A stretch of 64,000 nucleotides of DNA from Agriotes lineatus (GCA_940337035.1 CALNHX010007462.1:1-64000), one strand, 5' to 3'. Positions 1 to 11,982 are shown, counted from the first letter of the stretch. Numbers and translations: made by a program. The notes: a model not told the origin generated them from the letters alone.

Positions 1-759
1 TAATTACGGAGGAATGAAAATAAATTCGCCTATTTACAAATATTACATGTGCCAGAACTTATAAATGAAATCCACAAGCAAATATAGAAGGATTAGGAGT
101 TTCTTGTCTCCGAAATCGGTTCAACAATATATCGGGTACAGGTTTCGACGACTCAGGATGGTTCGTGGACTCTGGGTATTTTCTCAGTATTCAAAGTTGT
201 CTTAGGGTTTTGTCCTTATACACCCATTTAATCCTCCTTCTACTTAGATCATCTGCTGGAGAAAGAAAAGTGGGACTGTTATGTGCTACTTGCTAGGCTT
301 CACTGCGAGTCACCTAGTGCACGCGCAGCGAAGGCGAAACGTTTATTGTAGCATGAGGGCGTTTATTATTTATGTTCAAATATAGAATTTGCGCGGGGGA
401 AAACCTCACAAGGTTATTGGATGTAAAGCAAAATAAATGCAGATCATCCTGTTGGCAGATTATCGTATACCAAAACAGAAATATTGTTGAACTGACCATC
501 AAGATGAAAACGGGATTAATTAATTGAAAAGTACTTCAATTTACGTATCCAGTGACGTTTTTATGTGAGAGGATATCAGGGATGTCCCCCAGCGCTTAGA
601 CAAAAATAAATACAGAAATGTATTCGTTTAAAGAGGTAGTTAATTGAAGAGAGGTGAAAGAGTTATACGAAAACTAGTCAGAACTGATGTAGCTATTTTA
701 AAGTTAACAGAGGTATTCTGATTTACGATAATTCACCTCCGTATTTAGTTATTAATGCA
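1..759. other. AT-rich DNA, no gene seen
   Basis: No open frame here has recognisable motifs, and I see no tandem repeat or inverted-repeat boundary. It lies beyond the 3' end of the LINE relic that follows and may include its flank. Confidence 0.5.
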
Positions 760-1330
760 CCTATCCATTCCTATTGTGTCTATCATATTGGGTGTTCTGT
801 TTTTGTGTACAGCTCTCTGGAAAGGTTACGTAATCGTCATAGAAAACTATGTTCTTGGATTTTTCAGACATGAGACTCTTCCTTTTGCGATGTCTCTCTG
901 CTTTCCTTCATGATATTCATTACAGAAGATCATATCTATTTTTATTTTGTATGATGTGGACTAGACACTACAGCTTATCTTCTTTTGATAATGTCAATTG
1001 TCTTTTCCATTGACGTTCTTCTTAGAATTTTGGGGTTAGTTAAGTGATCTGTCCAGGACGCCCTTAGTATCTTTTTGTATAGCCACATCTCAAATGATTA
1101 AAGCGTTTTTAAAGCTGCCTTCTGTAATGTCTTTGATTTCACTCCGTATAGTAGACTAGGATGATAATATCTAGTCGAGATCGATGACCATTCATTGTTG
1201 CAGTACTGACTGTCAGCAATTGTGACAGTATCATCGGCGTTCTAATATTGTTTAAACGATGTCACTTTAGTAGGCTTTCTTTTTGTGTATTGCCAATGTT
1301 GATGTACTCAGCAGAAATGTTGAATATCAG
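760..1330 (-). pseudogene. LINE (non-LTR retrotransposon) reverse transcriptase, C-terminal part, decayed
   Basis: Read on the minus strand, this translates with shifts into the second half of an insect LINE open reading frame. From 1330 downward one sees an RT catalytic box read as NADDTVTIADS (near 1210-1241; the usual first residue is Y), then LLYG, the post-RT block FEMWLYKKILRASWTDH (about 1045-1098), LTNPKILRR, and finally CLKNPRT and NRTPNMI near 780-870, which match the usual order at the C-terminus of endonuclease-plus-RT LINEs. In-frame stops and frame changes are present, so it is dead. The endonuclease and the first RT motifs are missing, consistent with 5' truncation during target-primed insertion. 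Motif order is seen directly; the family call rests on known LINE proteins. The exact clade is not resolved. Confidence 0.72.
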
Positions 1331-1779
1331 AGGTGGTCATCTACATTCCCCAGAGAACCTTCAAAATAGTAACATTAACATAGGTACTATCGACCGTGAA
1401 ATTATGGTAATTGAAATAGCATATTAGATGTTAATGATTAAATTCATTATATGACATTTTGATTGTACTATTTAACTGCTCAGTTTTTAATATGTGGGGA
1501 AATTATAGTCCCTTCTCAAGTTAAAGTCAATATACTACTCTGTTCTCGTCTTTCACTAAAACTGCTTACTAGTTTAAATTTATGTGCTCGTAAGTCTATC
1601 TAAATGGATCCTTTATCTACTTCTTACTACGTTGTAGATGTAGACTATAATCATATTTCTTTTCGTCCTGAAGGTACGTCGATCGCCGACAATAACCTCC
1701 TGATTACCTGTTTTGTTTGAACTCGCCCGTGCAAACAGCAGAGTTACACACAATCAACGGAAGTAAATGAATCGGAATC
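1331..1779. other. AT-rich DNA, no gene seen
   Basis: I see nothing coding or repeated here. It may hold a little more decayed LINE sequence at its left edge. Confidence 0.4.
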
Positions 1780-2340
1780 CCTTTGTCCATCCTGTCCTAA
1801 TCCGAACTCATCTGTTCAAACTTGTGACCGTCGCGGCGCTTGTTTGCATGAGTTTGTCCGGATATTCGGGAGACAGTTTCAATCTGGCAGATGGAATCGA
1901 ATAAAAATAAATTCTTCGGGCGGCCGCTTTCGGGCAGTGGTGCAGTTTTGGAAGCTCGGCCAGATTGCGATAATCAATAGAGAAATCCGGGCTTATTTCG
2001 GCTCTGCCGGTTTCTGTCAACTTTGTGTACCTTTTCGGTATATTGAGAAAATAGGGATTTGCGCGGGACGATAAGAAGTTGGCAAAGCAGCCGCTCAATC
2101 TTGGAGGAAGCGCGTCCAGATACGTAAGAAAAATTTTATGACTTTATTATCCGCATATCCCGATCAACTCCTGAAAAGTTAATTCTCATCCGAACTCTCC
2201 GGAATCACGTAGCTCGGTTTCACTGACGGTCCAACTTCGTGCGGCTTGTTCAGAAAACCGCATTACACATTCAGTGAGAGAAATTGAAACGTGAATTGGT
2301 ATCAGCGGCGCGGACATTTGCAAGTCAGATCCGCGGAGAT
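1780..2340. other. GC-raised single-copy-looking block
   Basis: Clearly richer in GC than its surroundings, with no terminal repeats, tandem structure or matches elsewhere in the window. Open frames exist on both strands over the same bases (1808-2098 minus, 1844-2074 plus), but neither has known motifs, and overlapping frames of this kind are expected in GC-raised sequence. It could be a conserved non-coding element or an exon I cannot recognise; only comparison with related genomes would tell. Confidence 0.3.
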
Positions 2341-3060
2341 TCGGTGACACCTCACGAAACAGAAAGTGGCAAAATCATGTTTTGCATTGTTGAAGTTGAA
2401 AGTAGGGCTATTGTTTTATGGTAATTCCGGCTATTTTGAATATATGAATACGTTTTACGGCAAATTGTACGGGTGCCCGCGGCTTTCGTTTTGCCTTGCT
2501 GATAAATAAAGGGTTCCGATGATACAACGCAATTTAAATAAACCGATTCATATAAATAGGAATATATGTATGAACGGTTATGTAACGGAACGGCCTTTGC
2601 CGAAAGCTGCTTCATAAATTAGTTCGGCTAAATCATATTTTCTAATCGATCGTTGAATTTATTGATGCCGTTCTAATGCTATCAACAGGAGCCACAAATT
2701 TATAGCTAAATTATTGGAAATTATGAGATTATCATTGTTCGTTCATTAACCACTTCAAATGCTCGTGCTTAAACTAGCAATAAAGGTTGCCTTTTAACAA
2801 ATGGTAAATCCACATACAACCACTTGCGTTTGAACATTTTCAATAATTACTTTAGTTACTTTTGGTTATAATTTTCTTCATAATTTATAGTCAATAATAC
2901 TCAAATATTAACATTCTAAGCTAAACAGCCATTTCTTAATGGCGGTAGATGATAGGTTCCAATGGAAACAGTGGTAAGCTAATAGCCTCCAGCTATTAAT
3001 ATCATACAACTTCTTAGTCGTCTACTTTCACTTAAAAATTTATTCGAAGTTGAATAATAC
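2341..3060. other. AT-rich DNA, no gene seen
   Basis: Stop codons are frequent in all frames and no repeat boundaries are visible. A minus-strand frame at 2352-2615 has no recognisable motif. Confidence 0.4.
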
Positions 3061-4480
3061 CTGAAATTCTATTTTGACCCCTGGGAGCATGCTATGCAAA
3101 ATAGCTCTCATACTTACCAGTATGACCTGTACTCCAGTGGGTGGGAGATGAGATATATTTTTTTGTTTACTCAACCAGATGGAGATCCATCACCAGTCTG
3201 GAATATATATCTCGAGCGATTGGAATCAATCAGCCATAATGGATTAATAAGCACTAGGAAAGAGATTAGCAGTAGAGGTGACTCAATACTACTCTCCGCT
3301 TCTAAACCAGAAAATGAAGCGCTGAACCAACTGTTATTCCCCAATCTGACTGTGGCAACCGTGGGGTGTTAATGCCAAAATATCTCTAAGAGGGGATGCC
3401 GATGCCTTTGGAGTGGGGATGCTAACTAACAAGAAACATGAGGTTTCGCAAGTTTCTTACGAATTGGCACCTGCACCAGAACCATATCGTATGGACAGGC
3501 ATCATCAACCCTTCCAAATCATCAGACAAACGTTCCAGTTGCGACCGTTTACGAAAACAGATTTTATTTCTCTCATTTTTTCTAAAGAAAATTAGGAGTG
3601 AACCCTGGACAGATTGTTAAACCTCTGTCTAACAGGAGGGGATGGTAAATCGTGCAATGGCAGATTAAAATCACGACGAAAATGTATCTTCGTCTCTGCG
3701 AACAGATTCGATAAAAATGTACGACTTTACTGCGAAAGCTTGTCGATTAGTAGGTCAATTAGCACTATACCTTTTCAACTTCAAATTGGGACTAATCAAT
3801 TTCAAAATGGGAATAAACAATTTCAAAATGAAATAAACAATTTCAATTTGAGAATAAACAACTTCAAATTGGGACTAATCAACTTCAAATTGAGAAAAGC
3901 CTTTTGTTAATGGTAGTCTTTGCAAAATGGCAATTACATGGTTGTGATAGGATGGAACACCAGGAAAAACCAACAGTAATTAGTTCCGTTATTTTCCTGA
4001 GCTTGAAACTGAAACTCCGAGTGACTGCGAAGTGAGCTTTGATTTCAGTCGAACATCAGTAACCACAGGCTGTAACCAGCTTGAGTTAATAGCGGCTGAA
4101 ATGTTACCTTAGAGTGCTCAAATTAGTATCTTTTGAGGGTGCAGGAACCGAGGGGGTATTGAACGCTTTTACAATAGCAGGGACTGGACTGCAGATTTTC
4201 TATTGGCGTCTTACATGTGCCTACGAGACGGTGTTATGGCCCCCACCCGTTATGATTTTGGCAGCTCGGCCTCGGGGCCCGTACGGAAAGATTGTTTGTG
4301 GGCACCGGACGCTGTTTGTTTCGCCACGTAGTCTGCGGTGAACGTGATGCTAACACCTGGAGCCGAATTATTACTTGGGACAGCTGTTTCTAGCGTCGGG
4401 CTACCCTCTGGGAGCTTGAATTGACAGCCTGGCACTGTTAACGACCTAAATCGGTACCGATGGGAAAGTGGGCTAGGAAA
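3061..4480. other. Unassigned moderate-GC segment, possibly old repeat DNA
   Basis: Composition differs from the AT-rich flanks. A 92-codon plus-strand frame at 3094-3372 begins with ATG but has no motif I know. Several shorter frames follow up to 4341, and the segment contains the 21-bp minisatellite. It could be the 5' part of a retroelement, but I see no endonuclease, RT, integrase or gag motif to support that. Confidence 0.25.
3778..3898 (+). repeat. 21-bp minisatellite, about six copies
   Basis: Six tandem units of 20-21 bp, each close to TTCAAATTGGGACTAATCAA, with the variants AATAAACAA and AAAATGGGA. Units differ at several positions, so the array is not freshly expanded. It falls within a plus-strand open frame (3614-3910) and explains that frame's repeated Asn-Phe pattern, so the frame is not evidence of a gene. 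Confidence 0.85.
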
Positions 4481-4514
4481 CATTTAGTCATCAGGGAAAA
4501 ATCTTTAAGCTTGT

Positions 4515-4672
4515 CAACATGATTTTTAACACCCTCTGCGACTTAAAAGAGGGGGTATTAATTATTAATGGAGCTCTTCAATTCCCCCCAACATGATTTT
4601 CAGGTATTAAGTATTAAATCAACACATACAAGTATGTCAACACGATTTTTCAGGCGCTCTGCGCCTTAAACA
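4515..4672 (+). repeat. Diverged direct repeat pair
   Basis: The stretch starting with GTCAACATGATTTTT at about 4515 recurs at about 4637 as GTCAACACGATTTTT; both continue into CTCTGCG and a CTTAAA motif. A third partial copy of AACATGATTTTCAGG lies near 4590. This looks like the remains of a tandem unit of roughly 60-120 bp. No coding content is seen. Confidence 0.55.
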
Positions 4673-4689
4673 TAAAGATATTAACGGAC

Positions 4690-5085
4690 GATCTGGACTG
4701 GGTTTTGGTCTTCTGGTCGAGATTCTCCAGCAGTTTGACTTTTCAGAAAGAAGTGCTAGCTCCGCTGGAAGCTGGTGTCTTCGTATTGTGGACTGGTGAC
4801 TGCTTGCTTAGCAGAATTAAGCAAGGCTGGCGGCCTTACAAAGAAATTACTTGGGATACCTTCAAGCTTTTTAGCACAATTTATTGTTTATGTCATGCTT
4901 TAGTTAAAACATAAACGTTGGTCTTGATTTTAATAATAATAATTTAGTCGCAGATGACATAACAACATGTTGTATATTCGAAGAAAATAAATATATGGCG
5001 CCATTTATTTTAGAGTTTAATTGATTTGTCATGAAAAAAATGCATTTATGTGCTTACCTGGCACATTTTAGCAGAGATACACTCA
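4690..5085. other. No gene recognised
   Basis: A short plus-strand frame (4705-4914) has no known motif. The rest is AT-rich. Confidence 0.35.
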
Positions 5086-5089
5086 AGCT

Positions 5090-5960
5090 CTTGGATAGAA
5101 CCACTAGTTCGTTCCAGCCTGTGACTCGCCATACTTTACAAGCAGCTTACCAGCTGTTAAAACGCATCGCCTAGACGTCTTCCCCAGGTCCCTGAAGCTC
5201 TACTTTGTCGCACCTTTGCCGCTGGCCGATTCTGCTCCTCCACGAGCAATGCCGCACCACTAGACCCCCAGGACAGCGCCGAGCTCGCTCCAGGTCCATG
5301 GCGTAAGCGTGAACACGATTACCTTCAGCTGCCCACACTGCGACCGCTCTCGTTTCTTTCCCACCACCAGGAGATATTTGAGTACTTGTAGCTCTCTCAC
5401 CGATGACAGTCCCAGAGTCTCCGCTCGCTCTGGAAGCTCACTGCTATCGCCAAGCGCTGCGTCGCCCATTGTCGCTCACCTTCTTGGTGTTTCTCGCGGA
5501 GGAACCGGCCCCCGGCCTCGCACGCCCGATCCGACGAATACTCCCACCGCTTACCTGATCCTCGACGCCCTCACCTCCGAAGCAGCCCCAATTCAGCCGC
5601 CACCGAGCTCCGGAATCCTGCCATCTGTGGAAGCTGCACTGTAAAATAGAGCTGCACTTAGGCGCCCAGGAAGAAGAAGAAAGCCTGCAGCTGTGGGAAG
5701 CCACTCTACCCGCCCCCGAGCTCGCCATTTACCAGGTTTGATGAGAGGTCACTCACCACCCGCTACGCCCGCTGGGACCCTAGGCTCCGCCTCCGAGGTC
5801 GACCCCGAGGCCCGCTTCTCTCCGCCTGACACCTTGCTGAATTCATTCCAGCAGGCGGAGCGAGCGTCGCCGTCTACGAAGGCCAATAAACATTCGTTTC
5901 CTGTAAATAGATATCCTTGTATGTACATCTTAGCGTTAAGATTAGGCTGCAAGTAAACAA
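5090..5960 (+). pseudogene. GC-rich island, probably decayed non-LTR retrotransposon N-terminus
   Basis: This block is far richer in GC than the rest of the window and stops sharply near 5960. A plus-strand frame (5309-5644) opens with FSCPHCDRS about seven residues in, the start of a C2H2-type zinc finger, followed by a long Pro/Ser/Thr-rich stretch. That layout (a CPHC finger, then a proline-rich linker) is known from the N-terminus of R2-like and related non-LTR elements. The second histidine pair of the finger is not visible. A second frame (5693-5956) carries on in the same composition. No RT or endonuclease is present. Alternatives are a host zinc-finger exon or an unrelated transferred segment; composition alone does not decide. 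Confidence 0.38.
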
Positions 5961-7018
5961 TAAAACCGGATCCAAAACATGTTGCTGTCCATTCCCAAAA
6001 GCTCCAAACCACCTAATCTTCCTTATATATGAAATTACACCCTCTTTAGTTTGGCAATAACCACGCCCCTCGCACAGACGAGACCGTCGCATTAGTCGTA
6101 TTAAAGTTATGAGTATAATCATTCTTTGTTTATATATATAGTATATATGGAGAATGAGCGTTAATCATATTATCATTACACTATCTGATGTGGCTATGAC
6201 ATGGTTTCCATGGGATTAATTCTTATTTTATATACGAAACGGCTAGATTTATATGCCGTTCACGATCTTTTTGAGTCATGTGAGGCTATGACCATCTAGT
6301 AATTTTGTTGGCAGTACCTTTGTGGCAACTAAACTCCCTAATGGAAATTGACACTTTTTTGTTAGGTTAGGTTGTTTTCAGTTTACGGTTATATTTTCTG
6401 AATAGGTACATTGTTGCCGGATCTCTGTTTAATTTAAGGATAAAAAATTGAAATGATTTGAGAGTTGACGACAGAAACGAAAATGAGAACTAATGCATAA
6501 GAAAAGCATTCAATATTAATGTTTATTATAATTTGGATAAGAATTGTGTACATGCTATGAATATGCCACTTTATTTTACATGCTTGCTGCATGCTTGCTT
6601 GCTTGCTGATGACAAATAAATTTAGTAGAGCAATATTGATCTTATAGAAATTAACATGTGAAAAATGTAAATATCTTGTCACATGAATGGCTTGCTGATT
6701 TTCACATCTGCCACATAACATTTCTACACTAAAATAGTAATAAGTAGGTAGGTAGTAATAGTAGTTTTTGCACTCATGATTTCAAAATTTATATTTCCCG
6801 GTCATTCCCGATGCGCCGAAAATGACTTTTCCCGCACCGGGGTGTTTTTTACTTTCCCACAAAAACTATGGCAATTGTGTGTTCCAGGGGCGCTGTAAAC
6901 GTCAACAAACGCTAACAGGTGCTAGGATACGTATAAAAATTTAGTAATTTGTGCTGCCAACTCAGTAAAGTTGTAAAACACTAAATAATATTTTTTTAAC
7001 TTTTTCAAATATTTTGAG
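5961..7018. other. AT-rich DNA with a short GCTT repeat, no gene seen
   Basis: Contains a small TGCTTGCT simple repeat at about 6578-6608. No motif-bearing frame was found on either strand. A short GC patch around 6800-6850 has imperfect dyad symmetry and may be the remnant of a hairpin element like the next one. Confidence 0.4.
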
Positions 7019-7171
7019 TTATTCGTTACAAAAAACATTGTACCTACCTCTTTCGGGAAGAATTTTCCCGAATTCGCACTACATGCAGCACTCCCTTCGG
7101 TCGTGCTGCAAACAAAGTGCTCATTCGGGAAAATTAACTTCCCGAACTTGTTAGGTAAATAACTATTACGA
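7019..7171 (-). mobile_element. Short hairpin element (border-conserved family)
   Basis: Long imperfect dyad: the left arm, about 7042-7091, pairs with the right arm, about 7103-7155, both carrying TTCGGGAA and TTTTCCCGAAT with a GC-rich apex (CCTTCGG). Read on the minus strand, the outer border AATAGTTATTTA resembles the border of the hairpins at 25.1 kb and 35.0 kb, so I place it in the same family as an inverted copy. It contains no coding capacity. It is a probable MITE. Confidence 0.5.
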
Positions 7172-7189
7172 TTCAAGTAACGTTATCAA

Positions 7190-7276
7190 GCTTTTCACAT
7201 TACGAGAGAATAGTTTGAATGAACGAGCGATGTTAGGAGCGAGTTATTTAAAATTCTCGAGTAATGTAGAAAGCAA
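7190..7276. repeat. Second hairpin next to the first
   Basis: CATTACGAGAGAAT on the left (about 7198) faces ATTCTCGAGTAATG on the right, with an apex between two GAGCGA-type motifs. It has the same architecture as the neighbouring hairpin but a different stem. Confidence 0.5.
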
Positions 7277-7412
7277 ATAATGTTACGTATATGGTAACAC
7301 GGTTTATTTTATACTAAAATACTAATATTTTTCAAAAAATAGGCAAAAAAGGTTATTAATGACACAACAGCGAGACATATATCTGCTATGGCTGTGGTGG
7401 TATCACTCAATA

Positions 7413-7553
7413 CTGTATTGTTAGTAGCACTGTTAGGTTATGTTAAATTCGAGATTAACAGGTTAACTTTTGCGTCAGTCTGTCAAATAACAAACAAAAC
7501 CTAACCTACTAACAACGAATTTGACATAGACTGACATTGTCACTAACAATACA
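7413..7553. repeat. Inverted repeat with TGTATTGTTAGT ends
   Basis: The left arm 7413-7451 and right arm 7517-7553 are imperfect inverted copies; both start or end with TGTATTGTTAGT or its complement and share TCAAATTCG or TTAAATTCG at the inner edge. The right arm and its flank recur at 44102-44158, which shows that it belongs to a dispersed family. No TSD was identified. Confidence 0.55.
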
Positions 7554-7559
7554 CGTCAG

Positions 7560-9049
7560 TACTGCCAACGTGTGATTAAATGCTAATAAAGTATGGGTGT
7601 GTTATTTTTCTTAACAACACTAGTGCTTTTAAATGCATCTTAACGCAACTCGTTGCTAAGGAGTTATTATCATAGTAACATAATAGGATAAAATTAATTA
7701 TTATACATTATTCTGGATTGTTTTGCCTTTCCAAAATTTCATTTTTTAACATACAGCAAATGTATTCTCTAGTTTCCACATCAACTCGTGTTCTTTGAAA
7801 TCTGGCCTGTCCTTTTTAAATTGAAAGTAGCATCGATAGTGGAAATTTTTTGTTGTGACAAAATTATTTTGGGCATTTTGGCTTTTCCTTTGACGGAAAT
7901 TAAAATTATTTTTACACACTTGATAAATCATTTATTTTCTTACGAATATTAAAATAATAAATTTGGCAATGTGGTGGCAAGAAATTATCGAACAGACACT
8001 GCCAGGAAAAAAAGTTGCATCCGCTACATCACCGAATCAGTTAGTCCAACATGAAAAGAAAAAATCATAGCCACCTTTGTCCCAAAAAGGTCGTGAACGG
8101 ATTATATATAAAGACATCGAAAAAAGCTCAAGACCATGTGACGTCACTGGTAACCTGATCTTCAATCATTGTTGACGTCTGTGTATAAAATATCCGAGCA
8201 CAATAATTATTTATGTTACTATTAATTATACCTTTTTCTCACAAAAATAGTCTGTATATTTCTGTAGCTCATCTTCAAATAAAGAAAAGCTATCAGTTTT
8301 CTGAAAGTTGTGTCTTTAAATTGTAATTGATATATACAAGGTAGGGAAACGAAGAATTTTATTGTAGTATATAGGTTAAAATTAAAAGTTCGGCTCACAT
8401 TAATACGAAGAATGAAATTTGGCAATATTAATAATTTCTGACGAAACATAAAGTGCTCTGCATGAAGTCCCGGGGATTGATTAAATTTTAACACCGCACG
8501 AAAATTGGAATTAGTTTGCCCTATAAAGCTTTGCTTATATTACCGAGAAAAGTTTCTTTTGCGGAATTTTGTGTCGACATATTAAAGCTCGGGGGTTGGT
8601 AATTAACCTTCGATATTTGAAGTACGGGATGCCTCCAAAAATAGGAAGTTAATGATGCGGAAATTTCAGGGCGAACTCTCAAGGGGATTTTGTAAAATTG
8701 GCTGAATATTTTTGCTAAAAAAATAAGGACGCGGAATTTAACGCTGGTAGGTGGCAGCTAGGTTAACAATTTAAAATAATGAACCCAAAATTATTGACTT
8801 TAAAGTATGTTGTGTTGAGGAACTTTGCGTACCTTTTTAATTTTGCATGATTAGTTCTACATTTAAAATTATATAAATATGGTGGATAAACTTTTTAAGC
8901 CCCTAAAGCAAACTCAATTTATTCTAACAGTAAACAATTTATTTGCCTCTTAGTAATGCTGTTGTAAATATTTCAAAAGAATAATTACACCAAATATAGG
9001 TAATGGTGGTGGATGTGAAAATGCAATTTTTGTCTGGATTCACGCGTTT
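7560..9049. other. No gene seen; unique-looking patch near 8450-8760
   Basis: Mostly AT-rich. The patch at about 8450-8760 is slightly richer in GC and lacks repeat features. Minus-strand frames at 7746-7931 and 8222-8494 have no known motifs. Confidence 0.35.
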
Positions 9050-9057
9050 GTCTAGAT
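9050..9057 (+). repeat. Target-site duplication GTCTAGAT, left copy
   Basis: Eight bases identical to 10074-10081, directly flanking the hAT element. Eight bp is the duplication length typical of hAT elements. Confidence 0.9.
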
Positions 9058-10073
9058 CAGTGATTCCCAAAGTGGACGGTACCGCGTATTGTCGGTCGCT
9101 CGAACGATCCAAGGGGGCGATAGTAGCTTCGGGTGCATTTGGGGGGCGGTGAATAAAAATAAGGGGCGGTGAAATCTTAAAGAAGGAAGAGAAGATACGA
9201 AGATTTAGAAAAAATCGTACATATTTCATCTGTTGTGTAACATAGTGTAACATTATTTTCCAAATAAACACACAAAATACAAGTTACAGATTCATTTATT
9301 CCATGAAGACTATTTACCATTGTTAAACGTTCTTGTTCTTCTTCATACCATTTGTTACTTTATTTATTCAGTCTGTTTATTAAAATTCGATTATTCTCCA
9401 TTTCTTTAATTTTACTCTATCACACCCTTTAATACACCATCCAGAAAGTAAATACATACCATTACAATAAAAGGTTTTTAATATTCAAATTTGCTTTTAC
9501 TTAAAATAGAGGTTACAAATTCAGAAAAAAAATTGTTATTTTAAAAATATCATTTTCTCTAGCAATAATAATTTATACCAAATGTCTATATTATATATTT
9601 TATTATAACATTTCATAATTGACTTTTCCAGATAATCATTTGAGTTTGGCTTTCACTTTAGTTATTCCGATTGTCAGTTAAAAGGTTAAAACAAATTAAA
9701 ATCTAAGTTCTGCTATTACCAACGAACTATCCCAACTACATCAACTTATATGCTCGAACCTTTTTAATAAACTATTCACAATTTAACAGTAACTGTATCT
9801 AAGTTATCATTCATTAAACAATTCTCAAACATTTATATTGTACTTTTAATGTATAAATCCCCTTTTGTACTTTTTAATTGCTACCTAATTAATTTATTCT
9901 TTCAAAAGAATTTCCTACCTAGTAATACTCTTATAGATAATTATCAGTCTCAAGAAGCTACCATTACAATATTTTTCTGTTTGTTCGCTTAAAGAATGTA
10001 GACTTCCAGGGGGCGCTTAGTAATTTCTTTTCTGAAAAGGGGGCGGTAAGCCAAAAAAGTTTGGGAACCACTG
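9058..10073. mobile_element. Non-autonomous hAT element, 1016 bp
   Basis: The left end CAGTGATTCCCAAAGT and the reverse complement of the right end, CAGTGGTTCCCAAACT, match at 14 of 16 positions and fit the hAT terminal pattern CAGNGNTTCCCAAA. A perfect 8-bp duplication, GTCTAGAT, flanks both sides. Just inside each end are G-rich blocks (AGGGGGCG and GGGGCGGTGA), typical of this group. No transposase frame is present: the minus-strand frame at 8939-9271 crosses the element's end and is spurious. The intact duplication points to fairly recent insertion. Confidence 0.92.
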
Positions 10074-10081
10074 GTCTAGAT
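10074..10081 (+). repeat. Target-site duplication GTCTAGAT, right copy
   Basis: Matches 9050-9057 exactly. Confidence 0.9.
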
Positions 10082-10683
10082 ATAAAACTATCATTATTCG
10101 TTACACGCTGGACAAGTTTGATTAAAAAATCGTTTAGGTATATTATATAGTTGTGTAGATATTCAAGCTAATTTGCGAACAACTCTGTTATTTCAACTTC
10201 CAGTTGTTTGTTTTCAAAACGTGCCAGCTGGAAATAACTTTTAAAAGTGCCAGGTTTGTACCGGCTTATGCAATATGCAGTCGCAACTTCTTGTGTGGTC
10301 TCTTCTTGTTTCGATAGGAAAAAGTTTCAGGGAATTTTTACTTGAAAATCCGGTATTGATGTATATACTAGAAAATTGCTCGAGAATTTTATGTGCTTTA
10401 CGAAGATAAATTACACGGCATTCCGCAACTTTTTATTCGGGACCTTTATTTATTGTAGTAGCGTTATCGCCGTTATCAGGTCCATTCTTCTTTCGATTTT
10501 TAACTGCATGTGACACTTTCCAACTTTACAGGTGATTTCATTCCATTAAGTACAGGATTTCACGTTTTTACAAATAAATTCCATCACAGCTCTGTTGAAG
10601 AATATACGAACATGCTTTAATTTATTAATATGTTATAAAATATGAGGCAAACAGTAGATATTTTGTTACGCCAATTATGTTTT
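10082..10683. other. Unique-looking DNA, no gene seen
   Basis: No repeats and no motif-bearing frame. The composition is slightly more balanced than the AT-rich repeats nearby. Confidence 0.35.
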
Positions 10684-10947
10684 TCACTGCTTCAAGAAAT
10701 TAGTTGAAGAATATTTTTCATCTATTTTTTTTGTTAACGCAGCTCTGACACTCCAAGGGTAAAAATCTAAAATAAATTTCTTTACAGAGGAAATACTTTT
10801 GGCTGCAATTAACGGTACTGTAGCCAAAAATGTTCTTACGAGTATCTTATCCAATAACTCTGCCATAAACCCACAGAAATAATCAAACTTAGATAAATTC
10901 AAAATAAATTGGAAAAACGTCACTACAAGGATGTATTCTTTCCACAT
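10684..10947 (-). other. Unrecognised 87-codon open frame
   Basis: An uninterrupted minus-strand frame beginning MWKEYILVV, with a hydrophobic middle and a Lys-rich end. I recognise no family. It abuts, on the opposite strand, the LINE relic that starts at 10947. It may be chance, or part of an unidentified element. Confidence 0.15.
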
Positions 10948-11850
10948 TGCTGTTCAGTATTTACGGCGAGCATTGTATGCGCGGAGTTGTCGAAAATGCC
11001 ACGGAAGGTGAGCGAATCAGCAATCTTCGATATGTTGATGATACAGCTATTGCAGTTTATCCGGCCAGTGCAAGAAATCAACGAAGAATACGCTCTGGAA
11101 CTAAACAAAAATTAAGCCAAGGTGCTTATTATAGCTCGTAATCAGTACGAAATACACAATGGCAATCAAATCTACAAAGGTGGATGACAAGTTAGAGGAG
11201 GCATAAATCCGACGATGGATAACATTGCTGAATATGATGATGATGATAATGAATCAAATCGAAGCCTGTAAAGTAGTTAATCACTACTTCCATGTAGGTA
11301 CTCTCATTAATAATACCGATGAATATAGATTGAAAAGGTGTGACGGCAAGTCGTAGCAAATATGGAAAGATGGGCATATTAACAAATTTGCCCAAATAAA
11401 GTTAATAACACATGAAGATTAAGAGTGGCAGAAAAGAGGTCGAAGCATTTGAGACGTAGTATTGACGTTGTATGTTGAAAGTGTCTTGGACGTAGAGGCG
11501 AACCCACGTAGCTATCTTGAACAAACTCGATATAATCCATCTTTCCTTGACAGATTATAAAGGAAGGCTACAATGATTTGGTCACCTAACTTGCAGTGAC
11601 AGTGAATGTGAGAAACTTATTGTACAAGGTTACCTTGATGGAAAACGTTCTTGCTGCAGATCTCCGAACAGATGTACAGATCGGATGGAGAATCTTACGA
11701 AGAAGCCGCTAAATCAAATAATCCATTCTGGAACAAAGAACTCAGATTAAATGGAAAGGAATAGCGCGCGCAGTTATAGCTCAATGCCTCGAACCAAAAT
11801 ACACGATTATTACGAAGAAGTGAACAGGGGAAGAAAACATATTCTTAATC
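10947..11850 (+). pseudogene. LINE reverse transcriptase relic, C-terminal half
   Basis: The plus strand begins with LFSIYGEHC, the block that precedes the RT active site in insect LINEs, then NLRYVDD (YVDD codons at 11031-11042), a variant of the YADD catalytic box. In another frame follows EINEEYALELNKN and then a reading close to KVLIIARNQ (about 11090-11150), the next conserved block. Further on are HVGTLINNTDEYRLK (about 11290), EVEAFE and LKVSWT (about 11440-11490), YKGRLQ with FGHL, and LIVQGYLDGKRSCCRSP (about 11550-11680), the standard tail of the family. Several frameshifts and stops separate these pieces. The 5' half is absent. A short (GAT)n run near 11240 lies in the middle, possibly an internal rearrangement point. 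Confidence 0.75.
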
Positions 11851-11982
11851 TATTTAAATGTTTTGGCTACTCCAAACAATAGAGGAATTCCTTCAACAGC
11901 GTTATAGTAATACACATTACTGCTGTTGATTTATCTATTCTGAAGAAAAGCAAATGTACGAAAATATGCGCATATATATATA
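11851..11982. other. Spacer between LINE relic and inverted-repeat element
   Basis: AT-rich, nothing else seen. Confidence 0.3.

Noticed and set aside
1808..2098. Host gene exon
   Set aside because: Open frames exist on both strands over the same bases, which is expected from composition; no motif or splice pattern supports either.
3614..3910. 98-codon protein with Asn-Phe repeats
   Set aside because: The repeat pattern is produced by the 21-bp minisatellite and has no start context or known domain.
9058..10073. hAT transposase gene
   Set aside because: No frame above about 60 codons carries a BED finger or hAT dimerisation motif; only the ends are preserved.
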